Assembly: GCA_036346205.1 (NCBI GenBank)
Contig: JARFJB010001662.1
Span: forward strand, 2,002,501-2,066,500
DNA length: 64,000 nucleotides
Reading direction: 5' to 3'
Source: Vesta saturnalis
Lineage: Eukaryota > Arthropoda > Insecta > Coleoptera > Lampyridae
Shown: positions 25,217 through 35,949 of the stretch, piece by piece
How positions within the stretch are numbered: the stretch's first letter is position 1
Layout: every line of letters begins with the position of its first letter
The notes under the pieces: model-generated
What the model was told of the DNA's origin: nothing
The model's input: the letters and a program-made list of their open reading frames with translations, nothing else
Databases searched by the model: none
Position numbers and translations under genes: made by a program

Positions 25217-27328
25217 CAGGGTGTAATATAAAAGCGGTACAATATAGAACTTTTGATTTTTAAACAGAACACCCTATATATTATTTTATTTTTCGATTCT
25301 CCTTATAATTTCACATCTTTTTTATAAGAATTACTTACAAGCTAAATCTTACAGTTTTTGAGATATTTGCAAAGTTATCTAAAAACAGAAATTTTTATGT
25401 AGTAATTCAAGTAGGCATATCTCAGTTATTTTTAAAGATAACAAAATAATCTTTGGTATAGAATTTATTCATACATGAGCTTACTTTAATCTATTGCCAA
25501 AATTGGATTTCAATATACCGACTGATCACAAAAATTAATTCAATAACATAAATTTGAAAATGCTATATCTTCATTTTTTTAAATAGGGCACCCTATATTT
25601 TTTTAATGCCTTGTCTTCGTCTATTAATCGACTTTCATTTCTATTAAATATGTTCTATACCTATTTCTAATAGTTTCGGAGATATTTAAGTTTGTTCAAT
25701 GTTTTTCGTTGATAACACTGAAGAAGAGTAACATTAGCCGGTCAAAGCAAGCTCTGGATACATAAGAAACTAAAAAATATTAACTGAAATACATAAATTG
25801 TAATTATAATAAATATTTTATGAAACCACCATTTTTAAGAGATATTTGAGATGTTTTTAAACGATTCATCGTAAAATTAAGCTATTTAATCAAAAGAGCG
25901 TAAAACAAAAGATGAACGAAAACAAATGAAGAAATCAAACTTGTCAAACAGTGCTAATATTTGTGTAGTATTGTAATACTTGCTTCGTAAATTACAAAAT
26001 GAATTTTTCGAAAGAAGAACTTGTTAATATGATTTACGTCCTTGGTGAAAGTGATAAAAATTGTCTTTTAGCTCATCGAATTTATGAGCAAAAATTTACA
26101 AATGCACGATACCCGCAAGTTTCAGCAAGATTGAAAGAGCGTTTCAAGCAACCACGCAGTATTCATTACGAAGACAATTTAGAACGAGAAAGAACCGCAA
26201 TTAACGAAGGTAATGAACATTTAGCTCTTCAATCCGTGATTGAAAATCCTCACGTTTCTTGCCGACAATTGGAATTAGAAGTTTCAAAAACATCAGTTAA
26301 TAGAATTATAAAAAAATATAAATATCATTAATACCATGTCCAACTTGCACAAGAATTAGACGAGGATGACTTCGTTAATAGATTAAACTTTTGCAATTGG
26401 GCCATAAATAAAAATTTAAAAAAACCCAACTATTTTAGCACGATCCTATTTACTGATGAAACTACTTTCCACAAAAATGGATACGTTAATAGACATAATT
26501 TCCATTATTACGATACTGAGAATCCCAGATTTATAATTCCTGTTGATCATCTACACCGCTGGTCACTTAATGTTTGGGCCGGAATTATTGGGGAAAGAAT
26601 TATAGGACCATATTTTTTTGAAAACACGGTCATTGGAGATTCATTTTTAAACTACTTGCGCAACGAATTTGAAACTTTTATTGAAGATTTACCTTTACAA
26701 ACCCTTAGAGAAATGTGGCTGCAATTAGATGGCGCTCCTCCGCATTTTAGCAGAAACGTTAGAAATTATTTAAATATCCAGTTTCAAAACAAATGGATTG
26801 GAAGAGGAGGGCCGATCTCCTGGCCTGCAAGATCGCCTGATTTGACAAAACTGGACTTTCCTTTGGGGTTGGATTAAAGAAAAAGTCGTTATCAACGAAA
26901 AAAATTGAACAAACTTAAATATCTCCGAAACTATTAGAGATAGGTATAGAACATATTTAATAGAAATGAAAGCCGATTAATAGACGAAGACAAGGCATTA
27001 AAAAAATATAGCGTGTGCCATTTAAAAAAATGAAGGTATAGCATTTTAAAATTTGTTATTGAATTAATTTTTGTGATCACTCTATATACCAAAGATTATT
27101 TTTTTATCTTTAAAAGTAACTGAGATATGCCTACTTGAATTACTACATAAAAATGTCAGTTTTTAGTTAACTTTGTAAATATCTCAAAAACTGTAAGATT
27201 TAGCTTGTAAGCAGTTCTTATAAAAAAGATGTAAAATTATAAGGAGAATCGAAAAATAAAATAATAATTAGGGTGTTCTATTTAAAAATCAAAAGTTCTA
27301 TATTGTACCGCTTTTATATTACACCCTT
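25217..27328 (+). mobile_element. Tc1/mariner-superfamily element with long inverted repeats (element 3)
   Basis: The left terminus is CAGGGTGTAATATAAAAGCG, preceded by TA (25215-25216). The right end is CGCTTTTATATTACACCCTT followed by TA (27329-27330). Inverted repeats run about 500 bp on the left (to ~25720) and 450 bp on the right (from ~26880). They contain the AACACCCTATATATTATTTT box near 25269. Unusually, the match continues outside the CAGGG ends: 25148-25216 is complementary to about 27329-27401. Either the true termini lie further out or the element sits inside a palindromic repeat. Confidence 0.88.
25999..26930 (+). pseudogene. DD41D-type transposase, nonsense codon and C-terminal shift (element 3)
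   Basis: ATG at 25999 begins MNFSKEELVNMIYVLGE (DUF4817-like domain), followed by a helix-turn-helix (CRQLELEVSKTSVNRII). An in-frame TAA at 26329 interrupts ...KYKYH-stop-YHVQL. The frame then continues through the DDE domain: LFTDETTF, QLDGAPPH and RSPDLTKLDF, again with 41 residues between the second and third Asp. Just after the third Asp a frameshift occurs; the restored reading is WGWIKEKVVINEKN, and the gene then merges into the right inverted repeat near 26900. The normal C-terminal ~60 residues, ending in HFEHL in relatives, are missing. It is closely related at the N-terminus to the pseudogene at 30396-31117. Confidence 0.88.
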
Positions 27329-27456
27329 TAGAAACCAAACTATTTTTAGATTATGCAGCTATAAAAATAGACAACTTTCGTATTTAGACTTATCTTCTAA
27401 GTTTAATGGCTAAGCTAAACTTCAAACTTCACATTATGAAATTATTTTCGTATTTA

Positions 27457-27578
27457 CAGGGTGTTACGTATTATCAGGGTGAACCAAACATACTTTTTTT
27501 TAAATGGGACACCCAATATATTATTTCAAATTTAGAATAATCTTCCACATACTTCCATTATATGGTTTCATTACGTTA
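27457..27578 (+). repeat. Orphan Tc1/mariner-type terminus
   Basis: A CAGGGTGTTACG terminus is followed about 50 bp later by GGACACCCAATATATTATTT, a variant of the subterminal box in elements 2 and 3. It is cut off by the left end of element 7, so it is probably a remnant of an older insertion. Confidence 0.5.
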
Positions 27579-27804
27579 TACAGGGTATTTTAAAAGTTAT
27601 GGTCAATTGTACACGAAAATCGTTCTCATTTCAACGTCCTCTATACCCTAGATAGAACAACCTAACAATATTTTTTTACAGGCATAACTTTTTGACTTTG
27701 GTACAGTGTTACGAGGTACTGCTATTTCTTTATTGTTGCACCGATTGAATATAGAGCGAGCGAAAACTCGAACACATGATTTTGTCAATTTTTTCAAATG
27801 AATC

Positions 27805-30177
27805 TGTCGTAACCCAGACGTACCCTATCTTGAAACGTGTAATTTGTACTTGTTCGCACTAATGCAAATTCAAGAGACAAAACAATAGCTAAAGGATGCA
27901 TCTTAATTTGACTGATAAGATGCTATGATTAATTGCTTAAATTGATGTCACTGAGAATGATGCTACGTCGGCTAATGTTAGGCTTACTCCAATTAATAGC
28001 TTAAATCTCCCTTACTGGCCGTGATTAAATAATCAGAGTTGCTTTACAAATCTGATCTAGAACTCGCAAAATTCTAACCTGATAAAAAAAACACCGTGAT
28101 CGTCTAAGGGCAAATAACCTATGTTGTGTAATGCGCAGGAGATAGGGTCGGATAAGGTTAATTTGTTGCATAAGGTGGCAGGTAATTAAATGAAACAAAA
28201 CTGTAATTGAGATAAACGAGTGGCGCTACCTGGTGATTCGCTCGTCATCCTATTTACATCGGGAGAAAAAGAATCACCAAGAAAACTCCCTTTATTCCAA
28301 TAATAATCACACAAAGGAAAAACAAAATAAGATAACACAAGTGAATCACAATCAAAGGGTTAAATAGGTATCAACACTACTCTATCGGCATTAAAGGCGT
28401 ACAAAATCTATCACATTACCTAAATCGACGTTTAGTCACAAATAAACATAAAATCAGGTCTATAAATGGTATTAAAATTAAAGCAAAAATAAACAAGTAA
28501 TAAATAACAAACAGGGGATCCCTTTTGGAACCAATTCCTGTCTGCTTTTAGTTAAATAATTACATATAAAGCATTATACCGGGTGTGGGACTACCGGACA
28601 TAAACAGAACACAAAAAAAAACGACAAAGGACATCATTAAATCAAGTTAAAAAGGCGTACCTTACAAAATTTAACTATCATCAACATAAAATGCAAGGCA
28701 ATTTCTATAACTACACATAAAGGCAATAAATATAAACAGTGTAATCGTATCCACAATAAGATCGTCAATCAATCTAAAAAAAAAAGAAAAGGAAAAGTGT
28801 AATCCCGATCATGTGTCCCTTTTGTTTAACCAATCGGGACGGTTATTAACAACAAAATACATTAAGCACTCTAGTAATACATATTACAAATTCAACCTAC
28901 ATAAAAAAAATAACAACAGAAAATTAAACAGGTTACAGATTATTTAAGTAGACACAAATGAAAGAGGGCAAGTACGTTACACATACAAATTTGTGGATAC
29001 GAGCACAACAAATGATACACATGTACAGTAACAATGAATGATATAATGGATTACACAGAAAAACCCCATTCAAAGTATAACCTCTGACATAAAGTCCTGC
29101 AACACCGATTCACCCACATGACTAGTACGTATCATTACAAATGCAACATAATAACGCTCTCAATTCCTCTTAGGCATAAAACAAAACACAAAAATATAGA
29201 CATATAGGCATATAACGGTAACAAAAAGGACGTTTGTATAGATATAGATCATTTGGATCAGCTTTTCTGATTTTATACCTATGATCGTTTGTGGTTTTAT
29301 CATTATAAATACAGGTTGGAATTATCAATACACAAAATAGAACACATAAAGAGAGAAAAAAGAGCGTCCTTCGCTATGCTTGCGCAATTACAATGACCAC
29401 AACAGTTTTGCAGGTCCAGGTTTCAGTTTGGCTTGAACAATTTAAATGAGTAGGTAGAATGACCTTTTCTGTGTAATTTCACAAACGTAAAATCTTTTCT
29501 TTTAATTACATTATCAATGGAAGTTATCCTTTTAAGCTTTCACCAGCACAAATGTTTAAATACTCGGATTTATCGATTAACACAAAACAACGAAAAGAAA
29601 CTCTAATTAAAACAAACACCGAATCGAACTCAAATCTACTCCCGCTCGCTTTGAAATTCTAATCAGACTCCCTTTTCTAAGACCAACAAAACCGTTTTTA
29701 TTCTTCCCTCACCCACTATTTTCTATATCAACTAACAAAAGCAATAAAACTATTTCGTGTGAACGCTTTTGACTTTAATTATATAAAGAAACATTATTTC
29801 TAATTAACATGTGCAATCAACCGTAGAAACCCTGTATTTCAAATATCACATTTCAATCCCTGAACAACCCATGCTTTGACCGCGGTGTAATTTCTTGTAT
29901 AATAGTGACATGTTTATTTCCAAACCGCTTTCATAAACATATTTAGTAATTTGTCTTGCTCTTCGATAAAGGCAGTTTTCTCTGCCTGCAACTTAAACAT
30001 CTGGTTGGGGGCCGCCCTCAGTTAAAACCCTACATAAATTTCTTACAAAACAAAGAAACACAAACCATTCTCAAATAACCCTTATTATATAATAACCTTC
30101 AGTAATTGACTTTTGCTATTTCGACAACAATTTCAATCGGAATGTATTCATCAAATTTTCGTAGTGTGCTACCTACA
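27805..30177. mobile_element. 2.37-kb insertion in the element 7 inverted repeat, possibly a solo LTR
   Basis: It interrupts a repeat arm that is continuous in the opposite arm. Its edges read AATC|TGTCGTAACCCAG and GTGCTACCTACA|AATC, giving TG...CA ends with a 4-bp direct repeat AATC, as expected for an LTR retrotransposon footprint. I find no protein-coding domain inside; the sequence is A-rich with few long frames. A long solo LTR in either orientation is the simplest reading. The exact edges rest on the TG/CA and AATC match, which could be chance. Confidence 0.5.
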
Positions 30178-30395
30178 AATCACCCTGCTTTTATTTTAAA
30201 AAGTGAAAATACACTTTATGTCCTTTGATTTTTATTAAGCACTCCCTATAGCTAAAATCGTTATTTCTGAGATATTTTCAACTTAATAACAGAAATAACA
30301 AGTTAGCCGTGTACAAATAAAAGTGTGACAAATTATTATAAAAAATGAAAAAAACATCGGTTATTAAGACAAAATTGTTATAAAATTAATTAATT

Positions 30396-31117
30396 TCATA
30401 ATAAACGTTCAAAATGTCCACCAAAAAGAGTATTAAGATGATTATGAATTAATCTAGTGTGATGTATCGGAGCTCGATCGTGTAATAACCACATTCTTTG
30501 ACGAATGTTAAGAGGAACGTTTGCCAACAGTAATGGTAAATGATTTGCTCCAAGTAAACCACCTAGTTTGACTATGAGTTGCTATAAGATGGGAATTACT
30601 TGTCGAATAATGGAAATTGTGTCTATTCACAATTGCATTTTTATGAAACGTGGCTTCGTCTCTAAAGATGACAAACTCAAAGAAATCCGCCTCATTGTGG
30701 ATTTATTGTTGAGCCCATTAACAAAAAGCAACCCTTCTGGGATAGTCATCTTCGAATAACTCTTGATGCAACTGGATATGGTATGGATGCATCTTATTTT
30801 TAAGCAGTATTCTTCGGACGAACCTGTCACTAATATCATGCTGACGCGAGATTTCACGTGTAGTAACACGTGGATTATGCGTAACTTCAAGCATCTCGTT
30901 AAACTCATTTTCCTCTTTTGATCATTCCTTTTTTTCATAAACTATTGAACCCGTATGATTAAAACGATCTACTAACCTTTCTAACGTTATTTTCTCGGGT
31001 TGTCTTCGTGCGGGATATCTATCCCTCTTTGTAAATTCTTTGTGCTAATAAACAATTTTTCATACATTTTCCCAGTACCCATATCATATCTGTTAATTCC
31101 TCAACAGGAAAGTTCAT
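30396..31117 (-). pseudogene. Transposase pseudogene of element 7, catalytic segment deleted
   Basis: ATG at 31117 begins MNFPVEELTDMIWVLGKCMK, closely matching the N-terminus of the element 3 transposase. Frames then shift repeatedly. Recognisable pieces are the helix-turn-helix with VTTREISRQHDI, an FRDEATFHKNA block with the first catalytic Asp, VNRHNFHY, and LLHDRAPIHH with the second Asp. About 100 residues that should hold the third Asp are missing, and NTLF joins directly to GGHFERLL and the stop at 30396. It encodes no active enzyme. Confidence 0.82.
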
Positions 31118-31994
31118 TTCAAACAGTATTTAAGTGTTTACATATTAGTAAACACTACACTATCTCAAAGAAGTTTGGTAAATGACAAGCTACTAATTAT
31201 TACTGAATAATGTCTATCTGTCATTTGTTCACGAGTAACTTGTTATAATAGAAATTGTTAACAGTCTCTTTCTGTTATTATACTGAGAATATAATTCATA
31301 TGTCACATGGTGCGTTTTTGATTACTTTTATTGGTTAGAATACAAAAACAAAATTGCAGAATAAGCTATCAAATCGATGATAACTTTATCACCGCATGTT
31401 GACTGTCACATGGTTTTAATGAATAAAATAGTTTACTCTCAAAGTGACAAAAAGTTTCAAAGAAATAAATAATTGTATTGACTATCAAAGTCAAAATTAC
31501 TATCAAAGTGACAGATTGTTAAAATCGTAAACTTTAAAAAATATATTTTCTATTAACGTTCAATATATTCTCTTACCAAATATAACATGTGTTATGATTA
31601 ATAATCGATGATACCACTCGTTAAAACCTGTAGAAAATTAAACTCGTGCTTTTAGCTCGAGCTATCACCGATGGTAATTATAACACTAGTTATATTATCC
31701 CCGAAAATATCTCAGAAATTAACGATTAGGGAGTGCGTAATAAAAATTAAAGAGCATAAAGTGTATTTTTACTTTTTAAAATAAAATACATAATCATGTG
31801 TTCGAGTTTTGGCTCGCTCTATATTCAATTGGTGCAATAATAAAGAAATAGCACTTTCTCGCAATCCTGTACCAATGTCAAAAAGTTATGCCTGGAAAAA
31901 ATGATTGTTAGGTTGTCCTGTCTAGGGTATGCAGGACGTTGAAATGAGAATAATTTTCGTATACAATTGACCACTACTTTTGAAATACCTTGTA

Positions 31995-33930
31995 TAAAGT
32001 ACAGACGCTCTTATTCCCTAGGTCTCTTTGGAAACTCAGGCCTGTTCCTGTCCACTCTCATTCCGCTGGATCTCTTTTGAGAACCAATACCGACCTGCTC
32101 TTATCTCATACACCAGGGATACAACTGCCTCAATCTCTGGTCACCTGCACGTTAGGTAAACATACAACACCACACTTACACCAGTGGACGACTTCACGTC
32201 GGGCAAAACACCCGATGTAGTCTTTTACTTAGTCCATTGGATAGAAAAGTTCTCGCCTAAATTCTGCCAATCCCCGGGGTATCAATTCAAAAGAGCAACG
32301 GGAACTTACCCAGATTCTTGTAATTGATACTTCACCTACATACCGCACACCGACTCACACAAACATGCCGACACCAGGCAATATATTCAAAAACCGAAGT
32401 GCAGGAAGCAATTGGACCATACTTGGGTCACCCAGTTTCGTAAATTACGAACCTATTACGTAACAGTGATTATTACATCTCAATCTTTCAATCGCTAAAC
32501 GTAATAAACCGCTTTCCTACCCGCTCACTTAAAGTGAGATATCCAGAGAATAGCAACATCTTGATGTAACATCTTTGTTAAATTCAGTCAGCCTGTTTAT
32601 TTAACAGCGCTGAATACAGAAAGGTCCCGAAGATTTAAAGGTCTCACGCCGTTCCCAGGCTAAGAAAAAACTTTACTTGTTAACGGTCCTGAATCTGTAT
32701 CTGGTCCTAATCGCTTATCGCGATAACCCAGACTTGAAGTAGAAACCATTCTTCAAGTCTACCGTACCTGTAAAACGTTTAGTTTATCCTGAAAATCGTG
32801 CCGGAAGTTTCAAATAAGTACATTATCATTGTTATTATTAAAAAAAAGCACAAGTAGCTACTAAGAAGCCACTGCCGTAAGCGTGCCCGCACCCACAATA
32901 CAATACAATTCATTCTTAGTTTCAAGGAGTTTAATAACTCGTAAACACCACCAATTCTGTTTTACTAAAACTTCCGCTATTACTAAAAGGAATTAACACT
33001 ATATTATTCCACCGTAATTAGTAGCCTACTGTAAATAGGTTCGTATTCTTTGTAAAACGCCTAAAGTATTCATTTTTAGTTTCAAGGAATTTAATAACTC
33101 GTAAACACCACCAATTCTGTTTTACTAAAATTTCCACTAATTACTAAGAGTAATTAACAATATATTATTCCACCGTAATTAGTAATCTACTGTAAATAGA
33201 TTCGTATTGTTTGTAAAACGCCTAAAGTGAAAATAATCCTTTTAAAAGTATTGGTTTCCTGTTTGATCGTAAATCTTATCACCGCATGATCTAGCCCACT
33301 ATTATAAACACAGTTAGAATAACCGTATAAAGTTTTGCTGCTGTCAGCTACCCGGCAGGTCCTACTTTTACAATTTTAATTTTATTTTTAAAATAAATAA
33401 AATCTCGTTATATCGAAATAATAAATTAGGATCAGCTCATTTCTGAGTTTATAAACATCTCTCTAACCGTATTTTCACAGAAAACGTAAGGAGAGAAGCG
33501 GCCTGAGCACCTCCGCTCCAATCCGTATACAAAACGCGCCCACTCAGAGAATTCTGGACTAACTATCGACATCCTCAGGGAGGTTAGAATTCCCGATCAT
33601 TGGTAGACCCTGATATTTGTGTTTATTTTACCTGAAGTACTTTGTTATTTTGTTACTTATCGTTTTATGTTAGTTGTAATAGTATTAAGTGTAAATATTT
33701 AGATTTTATAAACCAAATAATATACGTCTAAAACTATATAAGTATATTGCTAAGTGTGGACGAACCTGGTAATACTGATCAACCCCAGTAACAGCGAACA
33801 ACTCCTCTTTTTATATAATTTAAAAACCGGTTGAGATAGACCGAGGTAAATTAAAGTAAACTTTAATTAAAGTAAGCGAAAACAGCTTACATTATTAAAA
33901 GAAAAACATTAAACACAGGAAAAAATGGTA
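31995..33930. other. Unassigned region, no coding feature seen
   Basis: Slightly less AT-rich than its surroundings. It contains the tandem duplication noted separately, but no family I recognise and no convincing splice-bounded exon. It could be part of a non-coding retroelement. Confidence 0.4.
32908..33230. repeat. Tandem duplication of a ~161-bp unit
   Basis: 32908-33069 and 33070-33230 are about 90% identical. Each carries AACTCGTAAACACCACCAAT, TATTATTCCACCGTAATTAG and TTGTAAAACGCCTAAAGT. The unit occurs twice and its function is unknown. Confidence 0.9.
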
Positions 33931-33936
33931 AAAAAA

Positions 33937-34690
33937 TTACAGTAAGTGTTCAAATTGGCCATCCTGCACTTCAAGGTACAACGCCGCTCGCTTCTTTAGA
34001 TTAGCTATTGCTCTTGAGACATCCCTTCTCCTTATGTCATGTCTGAGTGGTAGTAATTCATCCGCGAAGTTTATTCACATCAGCTGGTAAAATTTTATAA
34101 ATTTTATATTTCATTGTTCTCCACAAATGGTAGCCTAGAGGAGACAGATCGGGCGACCGTTATGGTCAGTGTACGTCACCGTTAGTAACAATAACCCGGT
34201 TGAGGAACATTTCCGACTAATATTCCCTAACCCTCCTCTCATTATGCAGCATCGCGCCATCTTGTTGGCACCAGATTGCATTTATGCGCTAAAGAGCAAT
34301 ATGTTGTCCATAAAATCCGTTAAAAACGTCTTTGTCCTTAAGAAATTGAGGTAACGATCGGTACTTAAATTTTATTCATAGATAAATGGGCCTATTACTG
34401 TTTCGCCCAAAAACTCACCCGCACATCAAAGCCAAAGCGTATTTGCGATCACCGTTCTTGAAATTAATGTCGGTTCTCAACTGAAATGCTCATTGTGCCG
34501 ATTAAACATTCCTGCATTAGTGAACTTACACTCATCAGAGCACATGACATCAAGGAAATTTTGATTGTTCTGTAGCTGATTGATCAAAAACGTGCAAAAA
34601 GCTACACGTTGATCACTGTCTCGTGGATCAGGAAAAATTTGTTTCCTGTCTGGGTACACGTGTTCTTAGTTCGTATGACGTTTCATTTGT
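33937..34690 (-). pseudogene. Tc1/mariner-type transposase pseudogene (element 6)
   Basis: The minus strand, read from 34690, gives VAFCTFLINQLQNNQNFLD, then MCSDECKFTNAGMFNRHNEH with the first catalytic Asp. After several shifts come a WCQQDGAMLHNERR-like segment (second Asp), SPDLSPLGYHLW (the position expected for the third Asp reads Gly) and a clean C-terminus LEVQDGQFEHLL ending at 33937. The N-terminal DNA-binding domain is missing, and the gene stops next to the mariner at 34753. At least four shifts or stops make it a fossil. Confidence 0.78.
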
Positions 34691-34752
34691 TCTCTCAAGT
34701 AGTTTGTTTACATAATTTTTTGCAGTAGACGTCTTGTATATTCTTCGTTAAA

Positions 34753-35690
34753 ATGGATCAACCTGAATATCGTGCGATCACAAAATTCTTCGTTTTGGAT
34801 GGAATAACCCCTAAGGAAATTCATCCAAAGTTGACAAAGGTTTACGGGGACTCTGCTCCTTCCATGTCAACCGTTAAAAAGAGGGTAGCTAAATTTCAAC
34901 ATGGTGGCACATCCCTCGAAGATGACCCACTTGAAGACGGCCAAAAACCAGAACCACACCAGAAACCATTGAAAAGGTGGATGATATCGTGTTGGACGAT
35001 AGTCGAGTAAAGGTAAGTGAGATAGTTGAGGCTGTGGGGATATCGGCAGAAAGGGTGCAAAACATCTTGCACAAAGAATTAGGGATGCGAAAGATTTGCG
35101 CAAGATGGTTGCCGCATTTGCTGAATGCCAATCAAAAGCAAATACGCAAACGATTTTCGCAGCAATCTTTGGACTGATTCAATAGGGATCCAACCGATTT
35201 TGTGCGGCGATTTGTCACCATGGATGAGAAATGGGTCCACCACTACACGCCAAAAACGAAACAGTAGTCCAAGAAATGCGTGGAAGCCGATGGTTCAACG
35301 CTAAAGATAGCGAAATCGAACGCATCTTCCAGAAAGGCCATGGCCAGTGTTACTTGGGATGCAAAAGGGATCCTGTTAATTGATTACCTTGCAATAGGCG
35401 GTACAATTACAGGCGAATATTACTCCAACCTTATTGACAAGATGAATGCCAAAACGATTTGCTCGGACATCCTCCCTGTTGTCCCGATTTGGCATCCTCA
35501 GACTTCCATCTGTTCCCAAAATTGAAAAAATCTGTTTCTGGGAAGCGCTTCGCATGCAATGAAGAAGTTGACAGGTCCATAGATGAATATTTTCATAACC
35601 TTCCATACTCTCACTTCCGGGAAGGAATACTAATGTTGGAGAAACGCTGAACCAAGTGTGTTGAAGTCAATGGAGATTACGTAGAAAAAT
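34753..35690 (+). pseudogene. mariner transposase, degenerate
   Basis: ATG at 34753 begins MDQPEYRAITKFFVLDG, a classic mariner N-terminal helix-turn-helix domain (YGDSAPSMSTVKKRV, TSLEDDP). A frameshift near 34960 is followed by IVLDDSRVKVSEIVEAVGIS and the linker GMRKICARWLPHLL. The catalytic part keeps FVTMDEKWVHHYTP (first Asp) and ASSDFHLFPKLKK (third Asp). About 100 bp between MNAKT and the CCPDLA block are deleted, removing the second Asp motif (HQDNAP in relatives). Three nonsense codons are visible, at 35175, 35265 and 35648, and all are TGG-to-TGA or CAG-to-TAG in type. It ends GDYVEK near 35690. It is much closer to canonical mariner (DD34D) than the DUF4817-type genes here. Confidence 0.9.
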
Positions 35691-35737
35691 AAAATCATTT
35701 TTTAACAAAAAGTCGCAGTCTTTGATTGTCAGGACGA

Positions 35738-35760
35738 GAATTTTTCACCTTACCCTCGTA
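35738..35760 (+). repeat. Probable right inverted repeat of the mariner
   Basis: TTTTTCACCTTACCCTCGTA ends in TA, as expected for a mariner terminus about 70 bp past the stop. No matching left end (TACGAGGGTAAGG) is found before 34753, so the 5' end of the element is lost. Confidence 0.5.
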
Positions 35761-35885
35761 GATATATTAGAATTCGGACCAATGGAACTTCTCCTGTCCT
35801 AGAAGTAGCTATCTAAAGTAATGCCACTATTAAATGGTATAATACAATTTCCTCATAATACAAGCAGTTTCGTCAAAATTTCTTT

Positions 35886-35890
<5 letters not shown>

Positions 35891-35946
<56 letters not shown>
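35891..35946. repeat. (TA)n microsatellite
   Basis: Pure TA tract, 56 bp. Confidence 0.95.

Positions 35947-35949
<3 letters not shown>

Larger units (their letters stand above)
27581..31992 (-). mobile_element. Tc1/mariner-superfamily element split by an insertion (element 7)
   Basis: The left terminus CAGGGTATTTTAAAAGTTAT follows TA (27579-27580). The right terminus reads AAAATTTTCGTATAC... in complement and ends ATACCTTG followed by TA (31993-31994). The arms match over 27581-27780 against 31800-31992. Beyond that the left arm resumes only at about 30187 (TTTTATTTTAAAAAGTG), matching 31680-31790. The intervening ~2.4 kb is a later insertion. The minus-strand transposase lies at 30396-31117. 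Confidence 0.85.
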
